In this document: positions 36,345 through 48,600 of the stretch, piece by piece
How positions within the stretch are numbered: position 1 is the stretch's first letter
Layout of the letters: each line of letters begins with the position of its first letter
Assembly: GCA_037975125.1 (NCBI GenBank)
Contig: CM075851.1
Coordinates: 76,077,349-76,141,348 of the forward strand
DNA from: Latrodectus hesperus
Lineage: Eukaryota > Arthropoda > Arachnida > Araneae > Theridiidae
Reading direction: 5' to 3'
DNA length: 64,000 nucleotides
Program-made: the position numbers and the translations under genes
Notes under the pieces: generated by a model
Told to the model about the DNA's origin: nothing
Databases searched by the model: none
The model's input: the letters and a program-made list of their open reading frames with translations, nothing else

Positions 36345-36352
36345 ATCGTGTC
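36345..36352 (+). repeat. Right 8-bp target-site duplication (ATCGTGTC)
   Basis: Exact copy of 35122-35129. Confidence 0.93.
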
Positions 36353-36542
36353 TTGTCTGTCTCCTGATAACGTGTGTGAAACGTTGCAGTTTGCTGATAA
36401 TTACCAGGACCAAGATTTGAAAGAAAGGGTTCTCTGTTATTTCTTCTCACATGTTAATGAAATCAAAAATTCGCAGGGAAAGTTACTTGCTGATAAACTT
36501 TTATTGGCAACCAAATCAATGCACGTTACTGCCAAACAGTAA
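36353..36542 (+). pseudogene. C-terminal (post-BTB) portion of the MATH-BTB gene
   Basis: It encodes CLSPDNVCETLQFADNYQDQ, then DLKERVLCYFFSHVNEI, and ends VTAKQ with TAA. This matches the BACK-like helices after BTB in the SPOP/TDPOZ family. The frame is continuous with 35129 once the element and one target copy are removed. Confidence 0.85.
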
Positions 36543-39500
36543 TTATAATAAAACAACAAAAGTGAAATCATGAAATTATTGTAAGTATTTTAAGACTTTT
36601 TTGTAAGTATTTTATGACGTTTTAAAAACAGGCAAGAAGATTAACTTGTGTAAACATTTAAAAATAAATATAATATTCATTGAACAATAGTAATTAATAA
36701 CTGACCATCATTTTAATAATAGTAAAAATGAAACATAATATGAGATCCTTCTTTTATTATCAAAAAACTACTAAAATAATTTAATGTTGAATTTAAAAAG
36801 AAAATTAGTTCCATATTCACACAGTTAGTTTTGAATTTCCCACTAATTTTATAACTTTTCCACAATTTGTAATGCTAAAGAAGATACGTGTATACAGAAT
36901 CTTTTCTCCTCAATCTGCATTTAAGTCGGCAATTTTGTTTTTCTAAATAATCAATATTGATACAATTACGAATATTGAATTATTGTTATTACATTCACAG
37001 CGAAACTACATTGGTTCGCAACGAACGTAATGACACCATTTTGCAAGCTCTAATTTTTTCCTTTATTGTATCAAAAGAAGAATTCCGATACTTTATTTGA
37101 AAATTCTCTTTTTTCTATCACAATTTCACAATGAATTGATATTAAATTGAAATAAAAAAAACTGTATTCCTGGATAATACCAAATAATTGTGTTTACTTA
37201 CATTAATAATAAATACGAAAGTTTTACATATTTTATTTGAATTCTTATTTATGGGAAAAGTATCTCTTGCTTCATATTTTAAACATATTTGCATGCTTAA
37301 AAATCATTTATTGTTATAAATTTGTTTTATTTGATCTTTTCGCGTGAAAAAATATCTTAATATTTATTTAAAATAAGAACTGAAAAAGTAAATTTCATAA
37401 GTCTAGTTTCTCTAATCTTTAAAAATCCAAAATTATTTCTATCAAATTTCATATTCCCATTACTTAAAATGGAATTTATATCTTTTCTGTAAAATCAAGG
37501 TATTTTTCTTGTATTCGAAACAAGGAAAGTAAAAATATCAAATTATATTTTAATAGTAATTTCTTTTTTTCTTTCTAAATTTTATACAAAATATGCATAT
37601 GAACCATTAAACCAGCAATTTTTAACTGTTCATTGTTTGTATTATGTATGTATATCCAATTTCTTCTTTGGCTCTGGTTTTTCTGTGGGTTTATTTAATC
37701 GAGTATTTCACTTTATTTCCTGGGAACAATAAACTAAAATATCCAATTCGAAATTAATTAAGTTTATTATTTAGAAAATATTTACAAACATAATATTATT
37801 TTAACACTCATGCACACTTTTTTTTTCTCTTTTTTTTTTAACCTTCAAGCTCCGAATAGAAGAGAATAGCTTTTTTATTCCTTTACCGATAAGTGCTGTC
37901 GCTTATCACTTAGCAGTCAAAGTTCTTTTTAACATTTGATGATAATCATAACTTAACGTGAGGTATTTAGAATTGTAGAGCAATGCATTTTATGAAATGT
38001 GACATTATTTTGTGGTCGTACACAACAGAGAAATGGATTTCGATTTTTAAGGAAAATTAATTTAAAAATTCGCACAAACCAAGAGATTTTGGATACACAT
38101 ATACATATATCGATGTTAATAATGAATGAATTAATACTAAATGAAATAGAGTATATTCATTTCTACCACTGCTTATTATTAATAAGAAGTGGTGTTTAAA
38201 ATAATGTAAATATCTCCTGTTGATGAAAATTGAACATTTTTAATTTATTATTTTATTTTTTAATTAAAATCCTATGCTCCATTATATATGCCGACTAAAT
38301 TTTGCTCATAACGTTCAGTACATTTATTTAGATGGATCGGAAGACCACATGTTAATTTAAAATCATCTGGCATACATGTTATTATTGTGTCGGACTAAGG
38401 TTGTCCACGAATTTTTTTATCAAAACTTCTTTTAACGCAAAAATTAAAATCATTTCAATCCAAGAGAAAGTGAAATGAGATATAATTATTGCAGCTAATT
38501 ACTTAGGGAAATACTTAAGAATATAATTTTATTAATGACAAACCACCATGTAAGTGCTTTTTTATGTAAGTGAAGTCATGGGATTACCTGTTATATACAC
38601 ATGTGCGCGTGTTTATATATATGATCACTTGCATGAATTATTCAAATTTAATCTTATCATGAAATCCGCATGTGACGATTTTACATATGATTTATGTATT
38701 TAATTTATTGAACACAAGTGTAAAATGAATGTCATATTTATATATTCCTATATTTCTTCCTTCAAAGTATTTTTTTAAAAAAATTCTGTGGTTCTTATTT
38801 AATTAACTTTTTTTGATAAAAATACCTTTTGGAGAAATGAATAATGTATTTAACATTTTCGTGTTGAATGAGAAAATATTTAACGACTAGAAAATTATGT
38901 GTCATTTGCTAGGAGTGCATGGGCGAAAAGTACAGCATAATTTTCGTATTTGAAGAATACAAACTTTTTTCCCAATAATATAGGTGAGCGTATAAGATTT
39001 GGCTGATTCTTACCAAAATAAGAATTTAGCTCTTGAGAAAACAATTCAATTCTACTAAAATGAAAGTATAATTGATATAGTGTAATATTAATTTGTAAAA
39101 AAATTATAAAAAATAATCCAAAATTAATTTGTAGAAGTTTATAATATTTTGAATTTATGATTTAATGAAGAAAAACACAGGTTTACATCATAAAATTTAC
39201 AATCATGTTCAGACTATAAAAAATAAATTAATAATAAATACGTAATAAAATAAATTAATAATTCTCGCAAAAACTGCAAAATTTCACACTTTTAAAATTT
39301 ATTTAACAACTGTTTTCTCGTCTCATATTAATTTTCTCTAGAATTTATTTCTATATATTTTAATTTACTTAAGTGTAATTTTTTTGAATTTTTAAAGGCA
39401 TTTCATAAATTATTTATGACTGGGATAAATAAATAAATTTTGTAATAAAAATAAACATGTCTTTACAAGTAAAATCATTGAATTTTAATCAATTAATAAT

Positions 39501-40229
39501 ATTTGTTTTGAGCTGAAATTACTGAAATTTCTACAGTTTGTTTAAAATAATTATTTCTCATTCCCTAAAGATCTCAATAATTAAGAAGTGTTACTCAAAA
39601 CATTCATTATATATTATAAAATAATGAATTATTAATTATATATACTTTATTTAAGTTATCAGTTCATCATATCAATTATAAATGTAAGTTATTTGTTTAA
39701 AAAAAATAAACTTGTATTATACATGGTGATGCCAACTTTGCAAGTGTACATCTTTGTAAATTTTAAGTTATGCAGTGATTCATTGGATATTACCATTAAA
39801 TTTTGTTACATTAATTAATTTAGAATTATTAGTAAATGTTGAAGAAGAATACAATTCTAACAAAAATATATCTCTATCAGAACATCTTCTAAATCAAAAC
39901 AAAACAAAAAAAACATAAACATAATTTACATAAATAATTCTGTGATAGTCTGAAAACAAGCTAACATATTTAAATAAGAATTTTCTAAGCCAGTTATTAT
40001 TGTTTTTTTTTCTTTTTGTTACAGCACAATTTTAACGATTTCAAAATTTAGAAACATATAAAGGAAAACATAAGTTTCAAAATTGTTTACTTACTAATAA
40101 GACACTGTAAAGTAGTTTATGATAATAGTTTTGAATATAAAATAAAATGTGTGCAACAAAAACAGTGCGTTTATTACTTTACTCGCAGTAAAAAAAATAA
40201 TAAAAAAAAATTTATATTTATACTATATC

Positions 40230-40636
40230 CACAGCCCGACATTAAAAAGGCAACACCAAGAAGGAGTGCCCAAAAAAATTAGACAAAAAAATTTCAGGGT
40301 AGATGCACCTTACCGAGTTATGCAAATGATGTGAAATGCGCGGCTTTCCAGAGCACGTAGGATTAGATATAAGGTGAGAAACCGGAAAAGTGAGCAATTT
40401 TCGCGCCATTACTACTGCTGGAAAAATAATCGTTGAAAGTTTGTTCTTGTTGCAAAAAACGCCTGTAATTGCAGAGAATATCTGGCCATCGTCGACGGAG
40501 TCAGTTCCAGCAAACAGATGAGTTTGAGAGGCATGGTGTTCGGACTGAGATGGGGTACTACGATGGTTAAATGTCTTATATCAACAAGCAAGTGGCTAGA
40601 GTAAATTGCAACTGATTTGTCGAGCTGTTGTGGGGT
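40230..40636 (+). mobile_element. Probable decayed Tc1-like transposon 5' part
   Basis: It starts near CCCGACATTAAAAAGGCAAC and reaches a region that reads, with a frameshift, like the QxxxxFERGxxxGLR start of Tc1-type transposases (CAGATGAGTTTGAGAGGC near 40516). It is cut off where GC-rich sequence starts. The assignment is from memory of such elements in arachnids; no intact ORF remains. Confidence 0.4.
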
Positions 40637-41515
40637 TCAGCGCCTGACTTAGCCTAATTGGTGCCCTGAGCAAAAAGTTCTTTGGAGGCCCCCTCTACTT
40701 CAGTAATGAAGAACTAATCTCTTTATGGTTTTCACACATCATTGTAAATATAGAAAAAAATTTATAAGAACCTAAAATCTCCTTCCAATGGTCAGACAAA
40801 ATATCGTTCTGTTCATTTTATTGAGCTGCAATAATAATGCTGATAATGTAACTGAATTTTTCGCGGTTGCTATTAAGATGATCCAGTAATCAATAATATT
40901 GCTGAAGTATGTGAATTTTTCACAAGTTTCCGAATTGTAGTTTTCTGATTGTTAATTTTCGTAATTACGGTGACTCAATTAAGCTCTAATCAGAAGCCCT
41001 TAATTTAGTAATCGTATCGCATTTTGCGATAGGTAAAAATACAGGTTTTTGATTGACCAATGTCCACCCTAATTACGAAAATTTTGCTGAATTCCTAGAA
41101 AGCCATGGTTTAATGAAATATAGATTTATTTTTAAACGATAGATTAAAAAGAAGCTAACATAAAACTTATTTTTGTTATTGGATTTTACATTGTACTGAT
41201 ATTTTGTTAAGAAAAAGTTCATTAAAGAAAGAAACGTTTAACAAATTTTAGATTCGATTTGTAAGACCCCGCTTATATGGTTTGGTTTGTTTGTCGCTCA
41301 ACGGTCATTTTTTGCACACGAGGTCTAATTAGACCGGGACCTACGGCTTAAAGTGGATTTCGAACCACTACAAACACCCATACCCAAGGTGGGATTCGAA
41401 CCCACGAACTGTTGAACCGAAGGCAAGAGCGCTAACGATTCGGCTGCCAGCTCGGCCCCCGCTAAAGTGGAGCCCAGGTCATCTGCTCTGTATGTCCCTG
41501 CTTACTGTAGTACTA
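40637..41515. mobile_element. GC-rich transposon debris (possibly hAT-like)
   Basis: CAGCGCCTGACTTAGCC and GTGCCCTGAGCAAAAAG near 40,637-40,680, followed by GGAGGCCCCC, resemble hAT-type terminal sequences. The right side has GGAGCCCAGGTCATCTGC. The SINE is inserted near its right end. No transposase can be read. Confidence 0.3.
41281..41453 (-). repeat. tRNA-derived SINE, well-preserved copy
   Basis: Read on the minus strand it starts GCCGAGCTGGCAGCCGAATC, has a B box GGGTTCGAATCCC, then TTCGAAATCCACTTTAAGCC, GGTCTAATTAGACCTCGTG and a tail GACAAACAAACCAAACC. Flanking CCCCGCTTA on the left and CCCCGCTAA on the right look like the target duplication. Degenerate copies lie at 4.6 kb and 47.9 kb. 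RNA polymerase III transcription would be expected from the A and B boxes. Confidence 0.82.
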
Positions 41516-43863
41516 AAATGCCAATAACTTGAAACTAATCTCACAAAGATTTACAATAAAAAATATAAATTAAGTATTCCACAATCTACAACGCGTGACG
41601 ACCGGGCAATAAAACTAAATCTGTCACTAAAGGAATTTTTATGAAAATTCGAATTTAAATTAACCGACGACCATCTTACAAAAATCACTGTATGCAATCT
41701 AGGCTCAATTTAAAACGGGCAATAAAAATACATCTAAAACAAAAATATTCTTTTGAAAACTAGACACATTCAAGTTAATCAACACTACCATACTAAATAA
41801 ATTTAAATACAAAATATATGAAATGTTTATGAGCAATACTTATATAAATTACATACAACAGCAATATTAATTTAAAAACATAAAATAACTAACCTAATCA
41901 TTGCTTACATCGGCACAGATGTTCTCGGAATGATTACGTAGCCATATATACTCCGCGAGTAATAATTCGAAATAATAAAAACAGTTTGAAAATGAATTTT
42001 ACTCAAGAAACTTAAAAAAAATTCCCAGGAAACTAATATTCAAAAACTTAGTTTTAAAAATATAATCATTAAATCATCCATTTCAAAAGCTTGAACTATG
42101 TGATCAAATATAAACAAATTACCAATCAAATGCTTCAAAGTTTACTAGTACACAAAACAAATTTAGCTTCTGTACACCATTACGCTACGTTATTCAAACG
42201 CATTCCGACGCGGTGAGCTCGTTTTATGCATTTTATCGCCCGCACTAAATCGTAGCTCTTTCAGCCAATTGTTTAAATATAAAACGAAGTACATTCTCAT
42301 AATAAATAAAGCTTTTTAAAAAATTGAAAGAGCACAGAAACTTAAGTAAATATTTCTCTATCATATCAGTGAAATAAAGACAGTTCTTTATGATGTATGG
42401 TTTGTAAAAAGTAGATCACGAATATTTGTCAGGTGTAAATTTTACATTTCTAAATTTATTAAAAACAATATTATTTATAAATACATTTATAAAAATTTCA
42501 TAGACCATATAATGATGTATAAGTCAAGAGGAAAATTTCCCACAGCATTGCATACATTATGCTTCTCATTCTCTGAATTTTGCAATTTGTTGTATTAAAG
42601 ATATTGTTCTGCAGAATCAAATTTTAAAGTTTAGAATTACATCCTCCAGGGGAAAAAAAAAAAAAAAACTATCCACTTTGCATTGAGTAGAAAGACAAGT
42701 GATATAATGGTAGAATTGCTTTATTCTATGATTTCTCCACTTGAGTTAATTGAAAATTGTTATTTCTCTGATGAAGTCTACATTCGCTTAAAATAAGTTC
42801 CAATTCTGTTATCACTTTCAGTAGGGGAAAAAAATAGCCAATATAAATGATATAACGGTACAATCTAAAACAGTTGACCCTTTTGTCATTTGTTCAACTG
42901 TGCAATGAAATACAGATGCTTTCAAATATTTGCAACAAATTAATATTACAGTACTCATTTAGAAAATCATCAAATTGATTTTGTCATTAAAGCAGTAAAA
43001 TTTCAGTGTTTCATTAACCATTTTAAAAAATGTGCATTATATTCTAATTTATTCAGTGATTTAAAATGCAAAATTTCTTGTATCACAACTAGCCCTTGAT
43101 TTAAAGCAAATATGATAAATATAACTACAATTTGAGACTAATAATGTAGAAAGGTAATGTTTCACATGAAAATTAAAGATGATAATGAATACTTACGTAT
43201 ATATAATGTAAAAAAAAAAAAAAATAACACACACTTCTTGAATAAGGTTTTAATTTTAATTAAAAAATGTATACAGTAAATGTACAAAAAATGAGCTTCA
43301 AAATTGGCATTAGACACAAGGCTTAGAAACTCTCCATGCATTAGTTGAAACGATGCTAAACTATAATTAACAAATGAGATAAAAAAAAGGGTAAACTTGT
43401 ACATGAATGCTGAAGGAAGAGTCCAATTTTGGACTAGCAGGATGAGTAAAAAGAAAAATCTGGTATTAATCTCTCCAGTAACAATATGATTTAGCCTCAG
43501 GCCATGCTCAAATACATATATACACAAAGTTAATGATAAAGAAAAATGTTTTGACTCCACATTGCACAATGTTCTGTAAATAAATGCATAACATTAATCA
43601 AGCAAATAATAGTGGCAATTTACAATGAACACAAAATTAACATTTAGTTTCTATGGATTCAAAACCTGAGAAAAGACTATATATACATTAAAGAGAACTA
43701 AATGCAGAAGAAACTTCTATTTTTAAATAATCAAATAGCTTTGAATATACAAATTTTATATTAGTCTTTGTTTAAACATCTGAAGATCTATTTACATAAT
43801 GAAAGTCTAATGTATAGATCTTCCTTCTGCATTTAGCAATTATGTTAAAAGTACACTAAGGAC

Positions 43864-45653
43864 TTAGACAAATGATTCTTCTTCACTCCTGGAACTCAGA
43901 CTGCGACTTCTTGTGTGTTGAGTAAATTGTCTGGGGTGCCTACTGCTTCCAAGATCATCACACTTTTCCAGGCAAGAATTAGAAAAGTTCATAGATTTTC
44001 CTTCTTGTGCTCTAGTGCTGAAAATTTCTCGTAGTTGAGCTACGCTCCAATTGATTTCTTTACGAAGCTCTTCAGGAAGTATCTCTCGCCTAGACCTGAT
44101 GTGAAAATTCCTCATGCGATGAAGTTGAGAATCAGTAACATGAACTGGGGGGTGATGCCTGAGTCTCACATGGGAGCCTTCTTGATTGATCATACGAGGA
44201 GAAGATTGATTAGTCTTAATGGAGACAGATGATTTGTGAGGTCCATCGACACAATCTACGCTAGCTGGAACAGCTCTATGAGTATCTTCTGTTTCAGGGA
44301 TTTGTTGTGTATACATACGAACTGAATTTTCATAAAGTTCTCTAGCTTTTGCGCTCAAGGATGTTTGCTCAGCCCTCATTTCTTCAGTGACCTGTTTTAC
44401 AACAACCACTGTTGGCTGTAACATTTGTTTCAACATTGTTTGTCTATTTATGGCTTCTAGGTAACTAGGTGGTTCACTGGGCTTGGAAGGAGAATTGTTT
44501 ATAGAACAATTAGAATGTTGGGATTTGTGAGAGCTGTTAGATTTAAGTGAAGACTGCGAGCAACGAGAATTGTGAGATTGCTGACTCCCATCAGAGGTTG
44601 AACTACAAACACTATTAACTCTAGGTGGACTATAATACATGGCATAAAGATCACTATGAGATTTAGAGCTTAATTCCTGCACTCTACTATTACTTCGAGA
44701 CACTTGTGGAGTACTATCTTCACTAGAAACAAGAGATATGGTACTGGAGTCATGTGCCTGGTCTATTTCATCAATTTTTGAGGTCGATTGACTTCTTTTC
44801 CAATCTGTCCTTCGAGAGTGAGTTGCAAACCATACAGCATGACGATCAGGTTCTCTGCCAACTGATCTAGATTCACGTGAAGAATGATCAGTCTTTTTGG
44901 TGCTACATGGGGCAGACAGTGTTCCTTTCTGGTTTGGTGGAGAAGGTGCACGTCTTTTTCTTTGAGACAGTAATCTTTTTGAAGCAGAGGAGCTCACATA
45001 TTTTTGCAGGAGGCTTTCTTCTGAGGCACTGCGACGCAAAGTGCCTTCCATATAATCATCTACTGGCTCTACAGCAGAAACTATAGGTCTCTGTAATCCA
45101 GAGCGCCCTCGAACATCCCTTCTCCTCACAGGATTATGATAATTCCGTACAAAATTATCATAACTACGGTCCATCAAATCTTGTTGCATACTATAACTAT
45201 AAGATTGAGAAAGTTGTAAGGGTAAATGTGGACTCCTTTCATAATGATAATCAGGATGTGCACAGGATGAACAGGCTGCAAGAGATTTGGTACGATGAGC
45301 TTCCATACCTTGCCTTCTTTTACGCATTACATCATGGCAAGTGCCATCAATACTAACTCCTGCATTTTTACCATAAGAAGCAGTATTGCAATCTATTCCA
45401 GCTGTATCTAGATGAGGAACACTTTTGGTTAGAGCAGCACAATTGCCTCTGCGGCTATCTGCACTGGAAGATTCGCTTTCCACTTCTTCTTCAGGTGTGT
45501 ACAACTGAGTATCACTAAGAGTAAGACCAGAATCTCTGCTTAAATTAGTAAGAGACATCTTGCTTTTGCATGGCAATTTTGGACTAGGTTCAATTTCATC
45601 AAGGAAATCTCGATCTAAGCTATCAATTGAAGAATCATCACGTCTGTACTGGC
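43864..45653 (-). CDS. ARHGAP20: RhoGAP terminal exon (long Ser-rich tail)
   Basis: The acceptor is ttaattttccag. 595 residues, rich in Ser, Arg, His and Gln with no predicted fold by eye. It has SQRKRRAPSPPNQ (basic/proline motif) and a block of serine-rich repeats. The only helix-like segment is ILPEELRKEINWSVAQLREI. It ends SRSEEESFV with TAG at 43864-43866. The C-terminal ESFV fits a class I PDZ-binding motif. Confidence 0.93.
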
Positions 45654-48600
45654 CTGGAAAATTAAATTGGTTTATAAATAACGTATGTAAGATTTGCACA
45701 TAATTTTATTCAAAAATAAATTATGAATAACTTTAGGAAATTTGCATTTAAGCTAAAATATCAAATATTACTCCTTCAATTAAAGTAAATTTTTTATGTG
45801 GAAAAATTTCGTGAAATTTATTCTCTCAGCTATATGAATACATCATAGCACAATATTTAGATATCATTTTGAAATTAGCAATAAACATTTTTACTATTTT
45901 CTAAAAAAAAATAGTATATTTAATAATTTCAAAAAGAAAAAAAATATTTAAATTTTTTATAAATATGAAGGATTTATCTATTTTTAATGTTAATAGGTTC
46001 TATTTCAGTTATTTATTTATTATTTATTAATGTATTATCAGTTTACACAGATTGTTCAGATTACTCACTGGCAAGGTCATGCAGACTATGCAAACTGTCA
46101 GACTCTTCAGCTCCAGAATCTTGCCTTGAATTATCTCGTTCAGGAGAAGCTCCAAGTAATTGTAATACTTGATCACCAAATAATTCAGCACAATGGTCTA
46201 TTAAAAATGCTACAGTTTTTGGAACTCTTTCTGCAACATCCTGCAATTTTTAAAATCATCAACATTAAAAAATATGGTTCAACAATATCACAATTTTTTT
46301 CATTTCAATGCATTGACCAATGAGACCTAAAACAGTCAAATCATCTCTTTAAAAAAATTAAAGTTTAAATATTGTGATGAACTATGAAATCATATGGCTG
46401 CAAATATAACTTTAAAATGATTAACTAAATTATTTTATAGAAAATACTATAAATTTATTCCTTACTTCTTGTTGAATTGCTGGAGATTGAAATTTTCCAG
46501 GATTTAATAGTGTAGGACCAATGCATACTGCTAAATTCATGGAAGACATCTTATTTTCAGATGAATGTTGAGCAATATGCCATAACATACACAACAAGTA
46601 TTGAAGAAGCCTAATATTTGGAGGTGGTAATTGTGCTAATAAGCTATAAATATAGAAAACACAAAAATTTAATTAGTTATATTTTTAGGCAAATCTCATA
46701 TACTCAAATAACTTATATAAAATGATCTTTCTTGTTTATCACTTAATGGATTACATAATGTTTATGTTAAATAATGAATTTCTAACATTACATTACAAAT
46801 TGTTTTCCCATACTATAAATAAGTACAACAAGCTAATTTCTTTAAGTACTTTTCTCACTGAAAATTTATTCAATTAAGCAATAAACTTAATCTTTAAAGA
46901 CTTATTAAAATGCATTAAAAACTTAAATTTGTTATTAAAACTTTAAATACTTTTAGTCAATATTCCATCAAAAATAACACAAAGTATTATTTATATAATA
47001 CTTTTATTAAACTTAGTATTTATATGTACCTAAGTACTCGTTTCTTACACTCCCATTCAGATTCATAGGAAGTAGCTTGCAACCAATTTTTGTACAAATC
47101 TGATTGCAACAGACAATCAGGAAGACTTCTTAAAAATTCCTAAAAAGAAAAAAATCTTTATAAATGACATGATAATATAATCAAATTAAAATTTTTACAA
47201 TTTCATTAATGGGAAATGCAAATTTATAGTATGTTAGTTTCAAATATACAAATTTATCTTTTATAATTAATATAAAGTTTTTTCTCATTAAAGATTTTTC
47301 TCATCAGTTCATCAAAGTATAAAAATAGAAACAAATTTATTGTTTAATTTCTTAAAGGAAAATTTCTAGTTTTAAAATAAAACATTTGGCAAATAATTAT
47401 TTTGCATTTTGAAGTCACTAATATATTTTTTTGTAACCACAGAATAGTTTAATGAAGGAAAAAAAAACTTTTTTTATAATTTATTAATAAAATGCAAATA
47501 TGTCATTAAATTGGATCTTTTTTAGATTAAAATCAAAATTTTCTTTTAAATTTTAGTTTATCATAATACATGGATTGTTTTTAATATAAATGAAGCATAT
47601 GAAAAAAATTGTGCTTACTTTTCTTAAGAAACATAATTAAGAATCAAGTACAATTAAATTCAACAATGTTGTATAAAGTAAATCAGTTATTCCAATTACA
47701 AAAAACTCTATATTATTAGAATAATTTAAAATAATAATTAAACTATTATTTAAAAAAGGACTATTGACTTAAAAAAAATACAAGATTTGGTTTCTCATTC
47801 AATGGTTACTTTTTTCATGACAGCCAATAAGATTGCAGCATACAGTATAAAGTAGATTCCATATTACAAAAAAATAAATAAATAAATAAATAAATAAAAA
47901 AACCAAGGAGGGAACTAATTCCCAAACTGTTGAATTGAAGCCAAAGTGCTAATTATTCAAAAGGTAGCTTAGCAAAAAATAAATAAAATACAGGGAGAAC
48001 TTTAAATTCAAAGTAAGAATGCACATTTTTCTAAGTAAATTACTATGGGGCTTATGTACACAAAGATTTTTCAAACATAAAAAGTTAACTAGACAGTTCA
48101 TATTTTTATAAACATAGTTAAACTTGATAAAATATATTTACATATAGATCTTAAAAGTACATCTTTTTGTGATAAAAAATGAAGCACTATAAAATGAATA
48201 ATAAAAGTTTTAATTGAATATATTCATTTGTATCATTGTACAATTAACATATATATATTTTGATAATACGACAAACATTTAAATAATGGTCATATATAAA
48301 TGAGTATCAACTCATATTGTATTTAAATAAATAAAACATTAATAAAAACCATTTAATAAATTGAAAAAAATAAATGATAAATTCATAAATCAGTAAAGCA
48401 ACAATTTTGTTCAGAAAATCTAAATCATGTTCACTCACACATGTTTGTGTGAGTTAACTCTACTCACACAAACATGTGTGAGTGAACATGTTTGTGTGAG
48501 TTAATTCTAGCATTAGAATTATTTTTAAAATATCAAAAATTGTGGATAAGGTATTCAAATCATTAAGAATCTATGATTAAAAAATTTTCTACTTAAATTT

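Larger units (their letters stand above)
33808..36542 (+). pseudogene. Intronless MATH-BTB (TD and POZ domain, SPOP-like) gene, disrupted
   Basis: The family acts as Cullin-3 adaptors: the MATH domain recruits substrates and BTB binds Cullin-3. The start is ATG at 33808. The first open stretch (33808-34671) opens with SIVWTIENFLSLPDYW of the MATH domain, then a Lys/Arg-rich segment (about residues 170-190) and a second MATH-like region. It stops at TAG (34669-34671). The same frame continues with SPCFGVVEKVRYEYGIQNL and a BTB domain (CDIILHVSKETFNCHKAVLC, then ARSPIFREILES). At 35,130 a 1,215-bp transposon interrupts it. After the element the frame resumes as CLSPDNVCETLQFADNYQDQ and ends TAA at 36540-36542, with AATAAA at 36547. 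Two independent lesions favour a pseudogene, although the body is otherwise open and conserved, so loss seems recent. Confidence 0.85.
36543..43863. other. Intergenic region between the MATH-BTB gene and the RhoGAP gene
   Basis: Mostly AT-rich and without recognisable genes. The RhoGAP 3' UTR lies at the right end on the minus strand (an AATAAA lies at 43053-43048). 40.2-41.5 kb is transposon and SINE debris with elevated GC. A second higher-GC patch at about 41,580-42,260 contains no recognised feature. Confidence 0.6.

Noticed and set aside
43162..43569. 135-residue minus-strand ORF downstream of the RhoGAP stop
   Set aside because: Phe/Leu-rich low-complexity sequence in the likely 3' UTR, with no family resemblance.
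44035..45086. Plus- and minus-strand ORFs overlapping the RhoGAP terminal exon
   Set aside because: They are other-frame shadows of a well-supported 595-residue coding exon.
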